In this document: positions 1 through 12,100 of the stretch, piece by piece
Layout: every line of letters begins with the position of its first letter
Position numbering within the stretch: position 1 is the first letter of the stretch
Source of the DNA: Trileptium ribeirensis
Taxonomy: Eukaryota; Nematoda; Enoplea; Enoplida; Thoracostomopsidae
Direction: 5' to 3'
DNA: 64,000 bases
NCBI GenBank assembly: GCA_030248225.1
Contig: JASANE010012844.1
Location: 1 to 64,000 of the forward strand
Position numbers and translations under genes: made by a program
Notes under the pieces: model-generated
Seen by the model: the letters and a program-made list of their open reading frames with translations, nothing else
Told to the model about the DNA's origin: nothing
Databases searched by the model: none

Positions 1-3000
1 GAAACCCAATCATGAATTTTCCAACAAGATTACCGAAAATTTCAAATAACGGGAACCTCTGGGAATAGGCACCCCGGCGGCCGGACCTTTTCCTAGGGTT
101 TCCTTGAATCTAGGGCATGGGACCAACCCTGTCCAGAACCTTGGAGGTACGTGCTGAAAAGCTAATAAGTTGCGACTGTATATAAATATTGTTGTGTTAT
201 TGCTATATTACGTGCGGCATGGGGCCATATTTTCGGTCCCATTAATGAAAAGAATAAATGGTATTTTCGGAAAAATATTTCTCAAAGACACCGAATTTTA
301 CAACTATCACAAAATATTATAGGCCATAAGGGAAAACTTCCAAAATTACCGAAAATAAAGGGAGAAGGGACGCGTTTTTGGTGATAACCAAACAGTTTGA
401 TCGTCCTTCTACCCTCGTTTTAGCAAATTTTAGCAAATTTTTAACAATTTTAGGAAATTTTTGGAATTTTATTCGGAATTTTGGGCAATTTTAAGCCCAA
501 ACGGGCTAAATTCTACAAATTTCAAGCCCAAACGGGCCAAATTTTCGAATTACACACCAATTTCATTTAATTGAAATCAAGGGCTGTACATCACACGAAA
601 TAAATCATACAAAATTTTCACTTTTTCTCACATCTCGACAAATTTAACTTACTACCATAAGTAAGGAGTCTATAAAATCCAAAAAATTTTAAGAGATGTA
701 ACAGCCCGAGTTTTGGTCGAAATCTCAAGTATCCAAAATCAGGCCATAGGGGCCTCAAAATTCAATGGATAAAGGGCGATCGGATACAGGTGGAGCGTGG
801 TCCGGACTATAACTTGTGCATTATTGTTCGTTGTTATAAAATAAACTTCATGTCATCATTATATTGTATTGGTATGATCACGTTCCACCAGCCCGAGGTG
901 CGCGGGGTGATTTCGCACCCAAAATTGGATCAAAAGCTAACGGTTGAGGTATCCGATCGATCCCGGGTGTTTACTGTTGTGTAATCAGTAAAGTAATTGT
1001 GTCATTATTTTGTATGCAGAATGTGGGTCGGATGCGTAGTCGGATCGGCCGGGGACAAGGGGGAGAGATTTCGCGTTTTTCTCACAAATCCGACTTGACA
1101 AGTTTTGTTACTTAGGCACCCCAAGGCGATTCCGTTGCGCATCCGGCGATGTTACATATTCATAATTGCTGTATTGTATGGGAGTGTCAGGATGGGTCGG
1201 GGTGTTGTACGAAACTCTTACGATAAAAATGCGTTGATGAGGTTTCTAATGTTTTGGGACCGGGGAAGATCTATCCTGACACGCCGGGAAATTGGACAGT
1301 TATATTATCACCATTTTATTTCGCGTATGTTCTAAAGGATAATAAGAAATTGATCTAGTAGGACCAAGAATTTAGATTTTCAAAGGGGTGTAAGAAAATT
1401 CAAATTTTGGGGTTTTAAAGATTTTAAAATAATAAGGGGGACATCAAACTATTGTTAGGGCTTCATAAGGATTCGAAATCACCTCTTCGGGTCAATCTGA
1501 CCCCAACCCGTAAGTACCTAGGGACTCCCAACCAGGCGTTTAAACTCTCAAATTTTAGGGCCCTAAATCACCACATCCTAAACCAAAACATCCCGATTTT
1601 TCAAGCCTTATACGTTAACTGGGCCCTATACTAACTATTTCACTGAAAACCGGGGTCACCCGCCCCAACGGACTTTCACAGGGTCCCCATAACTCACTTG
1701 GGACCCGAAATTTTGTCATTAGGTACGGATAAAACGGCCTCTAACGGGCCTCCTAAGGGACTTACGTTAAAATAAAAGTTATCATAAGCAGGCGACCAGC
1801 CAGGGCATGGATATGATCCCGCCCCCGGCCGCCTGCTCCCTTTCGTTCCTGAAATATGACCAAAAAATAATAAAAAATTCTAACACAAATAAAGCGCCCG
1901 AAGCGCTTGTATATTTTGTTATTTTGGAAACCTCGCGCCGACCAGCGCGAGGTTTAGTTGTTTACCAGCTCATGGCGGTACCCTTACAAGCTGCCCTGCT
2001 TGTGGGCATAAATCATTGTTGTTATTGACCATCGGCCTGCGTCTTGGTTTGTGTGTGTTGGGCTCGTGAACGCATAGCAGCTTGCTTTAATCGTATTGCA
2101 CAGTGTAGTTGTGCTTTATTTTATAAATATTTTATATAGCGGCGTTATCGGTGTTTTTATAAAAATTTTAAATTTGTCTACCCGCGCTAGTAGCAAGGCA
2201 CAGAAGATGCCGGAGGGGGCTGAGCCGAGTATAAAAGCGGACTGCCCGGTTCTCCGATCGGGACCAGTCGAGATTTTATTCTTAAAAGTTTGGCGGTTGT
2301 CGCCATTTAAAATTTTATTTACCAGGTTTTCTGTCTTAGTTTTTCGTTTCGCTTTGACGTACCAGGGGTGGTTTCTCGCCGTGCCCCCACGGTGGAGAGC
2401 TGCCCCTGGCGATTAGGTTCTTTCCGCTCATACAGAGGGCCGGCCTTTGCGGACGTTGGAGTGTCGAAAGGATGCTCCGCACGCCCGTAAAGGTCGTGCC
2501 CCGTTGAAATTCGCGAGAACACGCTGAAATGTTCAAAATTCCTGCTCGCATACGTCTCGACTGGTTCCCCGCTCCTCGGACGTTCTCTTCGTTTACATGT
2601 CCGGGGAGTGATTTAAATTCTAGGGCAAAAGATAGGTAGTAAAATTTCTAAGCTGAGATCAACGATACTGACTCGCATTTTCGCTCTAAGCAATACAATT
2701 TAGCATTTTCACTCTGAGCCAAATGATTCAATGGGAATTTATAATATGAAGTTATAATTAAAAGTTGCTACTACGCAAGCTTCAGTAAAATTCATAGGGG
2801 CTAATCGGAAGGTTTTCGGACGTAGCCGTTTGCATCTGCGGGACCACAAGGTGTTTCCCGTTTGTCTAAAATCGAGCCACAGCGTCGAATCTTCATTCGG
2901 TCGCTGTGTTATTATTGCTTCTAGTTAAATTGCGATGCAAGCGACTGCGGACCCGACAAAATTTCAAGAGTCACCCGCTGAGCAGAGAACCAAACAGGGA

Positions 3001-4440
3001 CTGGAGCTGGCGGCGGACTAAAATATACTGAGCCGGGCGGGACGTGTGTTTTCTAACCGTGCAACTACGGGGAAAATTCACGTCGGCACCCATTCCCGGA
3101 GCTCTCTGGGAGCGAATTTCAAATTGTTCAAACTGTTCGCGGGCCGCTCCAGCATCTGTTGCGCACGCCTAAAAGTCATAGACTGTCAGTCCAGTTTTCA
3201 TTGATAGTTTCGATACACAGAGAGCAAACTTTATGGTGATTCGTTGAGCAGTCAGTATTTGGGAGAGGGAAGTTGTCTGCATTTTCCTAAAATAGTGAAC
3301 TCGAATTAACTGGCTATACACTAGGGGTTCTGTTCTCAAAATGAAATATAATATGCTTATCGGGGTATCTTGCAGGGTACCCGACGTGAATCTGTCATGC
3401 TATAACCGCTGTACATAGGTTATTGTACGCCCCGATTGGGCGGTATTGTAATGCGTGTGGAAAATGCAAAAAAGGGATTCAACAGTAAACTGATTGAACC
3501 GTGTGTAACTTTCTGAAGCAGTTGGGAGTTTTGTTTAAATCTTGATCCCAATAGGAATTTTCGAAACCTGCTTCACCAGAGCCTACCAAAGGAATTTCAG
3601 AAATCATTTTCAACATGACCCTAAGGAATTTGGAAATAACTAAACTCTGTGCCTTTGGCAAACAGACCATCCATCACCCCGCACCCCGTCGAGTCAGTTC
3701 GCTAATGCAAGTTAGTCTGCTTCTCCGTTTCCTAGGCCCGAGCAGGCACCCCTTTGCAACCCGCGTTACATCCATGTTTTGTTCTAATCGCCTGGAACGC
3801 TCCCGCTGCGAATGCTCTCAGTGTAATCGTCGTTTGGCTCAAACTACACCAAAATAGGTAATACCAGTAATTATAGATAAAACATCCAAGGGACTGGGGC
3901 CCTCGCCTCAGTGCCCTCTGCGTTATCACAACTAACCAAGATTTAGGGAGCATACCTCGACTAGGCTCTTTAGGATTTGCGCATTAGGCTCCTTAGGATT
4001 TGCGCGTGCTTATAGACTATTCTTCAGGACCAGTTGTGCAACGCTCTAAGATTAGAAACGAGGCCAATTAAATAGGGACACACCAACAGAGAATCCCGCC
4101 AGGATCCCTCTGGGACCAGAGAACCCCACTTAGGAGATCAGGTGGATAATGAGGAAAAGGCGAGTCAGCCTTATTACCTGTGAGCAGGCTTAGGGGTTGA
4201 CTCTCCCTCGGGGTACCTCATACCATTAGACACGTGGGCCATTACAGGGGCCAGGCCGAACACCCTGGTTAACCCGCCGGCAGCCTGCTAAGCTAAGCGG
4301 TTCCCTTAGGTCATCACATAGATCACCGGGGAGTCGTGGAAGCCGGGGTTGTCCGGGCACCACAATAGAGTAAACCGTGGTGCAGCTGGGATCCCTTAGG
4401 GCCAGAACTGGTCCTAGTACATTTTACGTATACCTATGTA
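1..4440. other. left region: mixed-composition, probably retroelement non-coding sequence
   Basis: This stretch is richer in G and C than the rest and reads as interspersed non-coding repeat. Seen directly are two copies of CAAGCCCAAACGGGC-like text near 490-543, TATAAAAGCGGACTG at about 2230 (a possible LTR promoter), AATAAA at 1887-1892, two hairpins at 1892-1955, and a 23-base near-duplication at about 3966-4010. No reverse transcriptase, integrase or gag motif is visible, and the open frames of up to 106 codons have no recognisable domain. An LTR element is an inference. Confidence 0.35.
1892..1955. other. two adjacent perfect hairpins
   Basis: AAGCGC (1892-1897) pairs with GCGCTT (1903-1908), directly overlapping an AATAAA. 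Twenty bases on, AAACCTCGCGC (1928-1938) pairs with GCGCGAGGTTT (1945-1955), an 11-bp perfect stem with a six-base loop. Such a pair may form a retroelement polyadenylation structure. Confidence 0.7.
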
Positions 4441-7400
4441 TGCTGAAAAGATGTCATAAGGTATTTGTATGATTTCAAACCGTAGAAACGAAGTTTCACG
4501 ACCATATATTTTCCTCTATACAGTTTGTACAGTATTCCGTTCATAAGTTTGTTGTTCTTAGAAATTTCAATAGAAGCGTTATTTTACAAGTTTTCGATTA
4601 AGGCGTTAGCTTCGCGACCTTGAGTATGTAGTTACTTAATTTTGTTTAAGTGTAACTGTTCCGCTGTTGTAGTGCATGACTACCAACTTATAGAATTACG
4701 GTTATATATGTTCCTTGTTGGAAATCGCTCTAATTGAGCCACAAACTTGCGTGCGAGACAACGAATCAGCAACACAGTTCTAGTTACCAAGAATGTACTA
4801 TATACTTCAGTCATACTCTAGTACTTTTAAACTCCAACAAGTTAATCTCGGTGAAGTGAGCTATGGCGTGGTAAAGTGTGGTATACTAACCTTACAGTTA
4901 TAAAGACTCGAGTAAATAACAGACGCTGTCTTTTCACTGTCTTTATGTTTCACGACTACCCAGTAACCACTAATTTAGATATAAAGCAGTAGAAAATTAG
5001 GCTTACCTAAAGCATAAAATAAGTCATTGCAACTGGACAAAGGAAAAGTGTTCGCTTTAGGGTTTGTTTAATTCTCAAAAGTCTTTGTAAAATCTCGTAG
5101 TTCCATCATATTTGGGCGCAAAAAACTACAGGACCTGACAAAATAGAGTGACAAAGAATAAAAACATTCAATTTTCCACTTTAGCCACATGCTCATCTCT
5201 GATTTGTTTTTAAGTCTCAGATACGCAATATGATCGATATTTTACAGACCGTTTATCCTCCGTATTAATAGAATCTTGACGATACCAGTTTTTTCTAAGT
5301 ATTGATTATACTCCGACAATACATCATGATAATTGATAATACATAATAATCTAAGTTCCCGTCCCGCAATGTGCAGTGAGACAATATTGGAAACATTGTG
5401 CATAAAAGAGTTAAGGGTATTAGGATATGATAATTGGAAGGTTTTTTATATGATGAAAATTTACGTATTCCGTTGAACCGTTTGATCCATGAAGATAGCA
5501 CATTATTGTTTGATATTTAGTAGATTTTAACTCTGTGAACTGTATGTAGCAGTTAAAGAGTAATGTTTGTGGTAGGTTTCGCGAAAACCTGCTGATAACT
5601 GCCCACGGGCGAAAACTAAACCACTACAATGTATCTGAAAATAGCATGCGCTTAGTGTACGCTGTAAATTATGCAGCTTGCTCAATATTATTGCTTCAGC
5701 TTGATGTTGTTACTGTTTGGCAGAGGAGTGAATTAGCTTACACGGTTGGTTCATCTAGGTTGAGCTCTTAATCGTAACCTAGTCAACCCTGCATGTCGTA
5801 TGAAGAGTTGAGCCGAACCCGCTTTCAGATCTGGCTGTGACAGCTGAGATTAATGCAACCAAGTGTATCTGAAGGAGCTGGGTGGGCTATTAAATCTGTA
5901 AGGACACCTTTTGTGAAGTTCGTTTGTTGGATTCATAGCATATACTTTCACTAACATTTGGGAATTGAGTACATCTGTTATTATGAAACTTTAAAACTCT
6001 ACCGGCCATGATTACTATCAGAAGTTCCAAGCCGAGCTCAGAAGACCATGGTTAATAGGATCCAAGCCAAGCTGAATCGAGCCTGTTTAGACCGAGTGCA
6101 TAGCCAAACTGTTTATGGTACACAAACAGCAGGGCCAAGCCAACCTGGAAATTTTGTTTCTTTCGCAGCTCTATTGCTTAGACAATCTGAGACATGAAAA
6201 TCGTTAAGTAGTCGTGTGTCAGTACTCGGATAATTGGGTGAATTAAGGTATATTGTGACACAATTGTCTAGAAGAGGTCATAAGCCCACTTCGCCAAGCA
6301 GCAGCAATTTTGCATAAAACTCTTATTTGAGTTATAAACTAATCCTAAGCATAAGTCGGGGCTGCCACCAGCAAGCCCCACGGCCTAAACTGTTTTCTAA
6401 CTATACAACGTTCAGCCTCTAAAGATAAAATGGTCAGATTTACCAATACATGATGATGCATGCCGATTGTTGTTTCGGATCAGTCTAATGTTCAATAAAT
6501 ATTTTAATTCTACGAAAGATTTATTCTATCAAAATTCAAAATAAACCAAAAACTTAAAATACCAAAATGTCAAACAAAACTAACATTTGAGATCACTTGC
6601 CCGAATAAACAATGTCAGCTCCCTTAAGATATTTTGTTCAGTTTTACACATAGCTTTGCAAGGTTTATTGATCCAAAGCAGTGCAAACTATGTTCGGGTG
6701 CTGATTTCAACGACTAATCAAAAAGCGTCAATGTCATCTAGAGATATATACCACTGCTAGTATGAAAGCTAATTGTGCCAAGTTAAATTAAGTAATAGAG
6801 TAATGCCATTATACAAATACATGTGTTTTAAAGATATTTTGTGTGGAATTTGATACGGATTTGGTAATAACGTTTATATAATCAGAGAAATGGATACCAT
6901 CATAAAAATGTAATAAACTTGGTATCAAAATAATATTCACCGCTTGAAAGTGTAAAACGACTACTAATTGAACGACGATCAACATTTCGTTTATTTTACT
7001 CCACAAACGTGGGAAAACTAAAAGTTTTTCTTAAACTATTAGATGCAATGACACCAAAATTGTGATCTACAGTTAACTACGTTTTAGTGTGTAAAAGTAG
7101 CACAACGACTATAGTTTTATACAGGTAAATGATCTCTTCCAGGAAATGCTGACAACAAGTCTAGGTACACATGCATCAGGACTGCAGGCAGAGTCAAATT
7201 ATACTTACTCGATCTATGTACCATTGAGTTTGTAACCTATCGAGTCTGAATGGAAACAGAAATTTAAGCTATCCAATCATGCAGACTATTGAAAGTTAGC
7301 AGCGTAGCGCAGTTATGAATTAGTATTTATTCGAATAATTAAAAGATGAGGCGTCTACATATTTTGAACATAATTATCGTGGCAAAGGCGGTAGGATGTG

Positions 7401-8839
7401 TTTTTGACGATTGATCAGTCAAATACAGAACCGTATTAGTACTTTTAACTCGTAAATCCTGTGCACATATTTTCTATTTTAAGATAAAGCAACATAAAAC
7501 GCCAGCCTTTAGAAAATCGCGATTTCAAACATTCTTGTACATTTGCAGCAAGTATGACCATGTGTATCACTAGAGAACGCCAATTGTAAATCGACTTAAA
7601 CGTCAACTAGTGATATTTGCTATTGACCTTTAGATTTATTTGATAAACAAAACTAAATTCTACAACTATTAATAGTAAATATTCTTCGGATCAATGTCTT
7701 CTAGTAACCCGTTTAGTGTATATCCGTAGAAACGGAACGGCCTAAAACATCAAAAAAATTGATACAGTTTAAAAATCCTTGGAAAATCGTAATTCAATCG
7801 ATCACGAAATGTGTTGCTACTATGTTTTGACTGGTCGCTTAAAAGAATATATTGTTTTTTATTCAGGTTTTATACAATATTGTATGATTTAAGGACGCCA
7901 TTTCATAGCCTCGTATATCCTTTTCGGAGTTAGAATCCTGCGCATGGGTACCCGAACGGATCGGGTACCTAATCTAATGACAGTGTGTGAAGTCTTTTCC
8001 GTAGTTATACAATTCATATCCTATTTTGAAGCTCTGTATTTGAAGCCCTTCAAGAATTGTCAAAGACACATGGAATAACAGTAGTTTGAAATTTCGGCCT
8101 AAACGAAGAAAAACACAATGCAACTATGAGCAGAATGTGGCATTTTTGTTATTACAACGTTGAACGTTTTATTTCGTTTTGATAAGTTTAGTGCAATACT
8201 TAAAAACACTAATACTTCTATCTTCTCTTGTGTCCTGTGTATCTGACTTTGGGCACTATTTAGACCTGCTGCGCCTTCTCATTTGCCGTCATAAAACATA
8301 GACAACAGCTCTAACCGTTACACGGCAATATCGAACTACAGGTAAATATTGCGGTGAATGAATCTTATTTTTTTCTGATCATGAGCTAGTGAAATATTAA
8401 AGTTCATATAATATGTATTCAATATATTAATATTTTAACAATTTAATATTTAATACCTCAAAAACGTTTCCCACTTGAACGATCTCAAGTTGAACCCCCG
8501 CCTATAACAGAGTGGGATAAAATTTAATATCAGTACTATAGGAGAAATAATTTAAAGCTTAATTGTGGCCCCAGGCTATTGGCAAGGCATAGAGTTTTTT
8601 GGTCTAGATTTAGCCTTAGGCTTCGAGAGACAAAACATACGATCATTAGAGGGGAAAACATGGCATGGAACGTAAATCTAAATATCTTTTAATTTTTTTA
8701 GTTTGATTTTGCCGATTAGCGGTGCCTCTGCGAACACCAGTTAGCTGACTATGCCATGGGGTACTTTATAACGATTTTAATGCCGTTTCATCCCGTTTTA
8801 AAAGCAGACCGATGCGATAAATATAACTACCGCATGTAC
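4441..8839. other. AT-rich sequence downstream of the gene, nothing recognised
   Basis: I find no module-like exon, transposase or RNA motif here. Diverged words of the type AAGCCGAGCC occur near 5800-6130 and again at 57360-57480, which may be a worn dispersed repeat. Open frames reach at most 68 codons and look random. Confidence 0.5.
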
Positions 8840-8855
8840 ATAGGTGCTGCATAAA

Positions 8856-8861
8856 TTTATT
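8856..8861 (-). promoter_or_regulatory. candidate polyadenylation signal
   Basis: AATAAA on the minus strand, about 160 bases after the stop codon. It is the first canonical signal at a normal 3'-UTR distance that I noticed. The cleavage site is not defined. Confidence 0.4.
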
Positions 8862-9018
8862 TGTTTTGTCTGTTTATAATTTGTACCTCACTATGGCTTG
8901 CTTATATATAATCACCATCGGATAAAAATATATTTGTAGCAAAACTAAGCAAATTTAAGAAAAATATAGCATTACTTATGCAATTGCATTCAATGATTCA
9001 AATCGGTTATTTGAGACG

Positions 9019-9113
9019 TCAGTTGTCGAAAGCGGTCACACATTTGTAACCGTTAACTGTATTTTGGCAAAAGAAGTTTTCTGGGCAAGGACGTGTCATT
9101 GTAGAGCAGTAAT
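9019..9113 (-). CDS. exon 28: terminal four-Cys module and stop
   Basis: After acceptor GTTTTAG the exon encodes C-x6-C-x5-C-x8-C with CPENFFC (as in type B exon 21) and GYKCV, then TAFDN and TGA. It has no donor, and the protein ends seven residues after the last cysteine. Confidence 0.85.
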
Positions 9114-12100
9114 CTAAAACAAAAAATATTAAATCTACGCTAGTACGTTACATGCTGCAGTCATTACATGTGTTTCACTCAAATATAGTTTTTGACGGGT
9201 TAAAGTCACCTATATAGCACTTAAATTTGAGTACTGTTTTAATTACTTAAATGCATGTTGATTAAAATTGTTTAAATATAATAGCGATATCAGGCAGTAT
9301 CGGAACGAGCAGACAGAGTGTCAATTTTATAGTGGTAGCCTACTTTCTATTTTCATTCTGTTGAAATAAAATATCTGTTTACTATATACATAAGCGAAAC
9401 AATTAGAATGTTGATGTTTTAATTACAAAGTAATTCGGGACAGTGTGAATCGAAGTTGAATTAAGGCATAGGGATAGATTTCGTCTTTTTATGCGTGAAT
9501 TAACGTGTATTTAAAACAATATTGAGCAAACTTGCCGTACTGGTAAATTTAACGTTGATTGTTCATCTGTGAGCCTCGTACAATAGCCAAAATGCTCTTA
9601 ATGAGCTGTTGCTCGGTTCCTTAACGAAACATGTAAAGCGAGGAAATAATAACACAGCTGCAAACGTACGCAGCACAACAAACTTCGTTAGTATATTAGT
9701 TAACAGTGTATGCTATTCCTGTTGTGCAAAGTTATGAACTAAATAGCTAGGTCTTTGCATACGAAATTTGTTATGCAAAACTGTAATATTTTTATTTGAT
9801 GATTTTACGTCAAAAATTCACCCTTGAAAATAGCTGTAAAGCATGTCAATTTCCACAAAATTTATAATAATTTACATAGCTTCGCAAACAACAGCGTTAC
9901 TTTTGGCTGTTACCATTACTGCACAAAATGCATGTGAATGCTGTGTATATTGCATACTGTGCATATAGTGCATATTGCTTCCAATATGAAGTGTTAAGCT
10001 CAATCTGATTACAATGGATTACGTTTAGTTCTGATCCAGTGTTATGCTTCATCAAAGTGTGATGTGTGCGTAATATTGTTTGAAGAACTATCGTTTAGGT
10101 GTATGACTTGCAAGAAAGATGGGTTAGTTTTTGTGCGTAAATCTGATTTTACAATTATAAGCAATAAGTTCATATTACTAACTAACATATTACATTTAAT
10201 TAGTTCATTCGCGTCGATAAAGTGCAGTTAATACCTACACCTTGGTAAAAGCTTGCCGGTTTGATACACCGATATCGTGATGTATAAGATATACTTTAAT
10301 TAGAAATTTGACGCAATGTTTTCAACTCAAATTTTTCAAACAATTTCACATGGTAATTGTGAAGTGTTGTGGCACAACCCAGTCGTCAGATAAAAAGGAT
10401 ATTTACATAGCACGTTTTCGAGCAACAGCAAGCAGATATGACATGCTTACTTGTAAATTTAGAGGTAGTAGTATCTTGAACAGTAGTTGATGTGAAAGGT
10501 ACGCAAAACGAACGTCCGGTGACTGTTGTTCGGCAAGAATATCCAGGGCCACAATTACTTCGAGGGCACGTTTCTATCAACAAAATCAGAAAACAGTATT
10601 ATTTTGCGGCACAATGATATAAAATGTAAACTCAAACAATAATAATTTTGATTCCGATATTTCATTTGAAAATTTTAATAAACCATTGCTTATGAAAAGC
10701 TTCTCAACTTAAAACATAGTTTAATATTAGCTGGCGATCATTATTTTAATTTGAGAGTTCGCAAGATTTCAGAATTTTTTGCTGCAGCGGATGTGTGATA
10801 TATGCTTTCAAGCGGCTTAAGTTTATCTAAACCACAATTAACATTATGCCGAGCGTTACATAACTGCAGCAGCGTACATTCGTTGGCTGTACTAGGTACC
10901 TCGCAGGAGCACTATCCGCCAGTAAATAGTTCAATGTTTTGCGTCCGCCCCTCGAAAGCATGCCATCTAGATTTGTTTCTTGTAGCTAAGGTTGTAAAAT
11001 AGGCAATTAAATTATTAGGCACTTATACGATGTATATGTATTGAAAAACGGCCACGGTACCGCTAACTGATTAGTTTACAACTTTAGGCCACGTTTACTT
11101 TGAACGTTAACTCTTTTAATGAAACGCCGAAGTAAACCATCCGCATGTAGATACTAAACATATGTCGCTAGACAATATTGTGTGGTTTGTAATTCTATGT
11201 GACAAGCGAAATAAGTCGGAACTTATAATTTTATTTATATATTCGGTAATGGTTATTCGAATCCGAGCAATCAGTGTACAGCATTCATTTTGTAAAAATC
11301 GAACAAGCTAAGTATAATCTGTCTAAATTATTTCGTGTTGTCAATTTAACAAGCATCTCCTGAAATATTTGGCGACTTGTTCTGCAGCGACAAAAGTGCT
11401 GGCTGAGCACAGATTGCATTGACCTTTCGTCTAATAACCGTTAATATGTTTAGCACTTACCTACAACGGCTACATAACAATCGAACAAGCTAAGTATAAT
11501 CTGTGTATAATATTTCGTGTTGTCAATTTAACAAGAAACTCCTGAAATATTTGACGACTTGTTCAGCAGCGCAAAAGTGCTGGCTGAGCACAGATTGCAT
11601 TGACCTTTCGTCTAATAACCGTTAATATGTTTAAAACTTACCTACAACGGCTACACAACAATCGAACAAGCTAAGTATAATCTGTCTAGAATATTTCGTG
11701 TTGTCAATTTAACAATCATCTCCTGAAATATTTGGCGACTTGTTCAGCAGCGACAAAAGTGCTGGTTGAGCACAGATTGCATTGATCCTTCGTCTAATAA
11801 CCGTTAATATATTTAACACTTACCTACAACGGCTACACAACAATCGAACAAGCTAAGTATAATCTGTCTAGAATATTTCGTGTTGTCAATTTAACAAGAA
11901 TCTCCTGAAATATTTGGCGACTTGTTCAGCAGCGATAACAATGCTGGCTGAGCACAGATTGCATTGACCTTTCGTCTAATAACCGTTAATATGTTTAACA
12001 CTTACCTACAACGGCTATACAACAATCGAAAAAGCTAAGTATAATCTGTCTAAAATATTTCGTGCTGTCAGTTTAGCAAGAATCTCCTAAAATATTTGGC

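Noticed and set aside
10868..10965. Possible decayed type B exon (minus strand C-S-C-E-V...ANEC-T) just upstream of exon 27
   Set aside because: The similarity is limited to a few codons, there is an in-frame stop, C-x-C spacing does not fit and no acceptor is in the right place.
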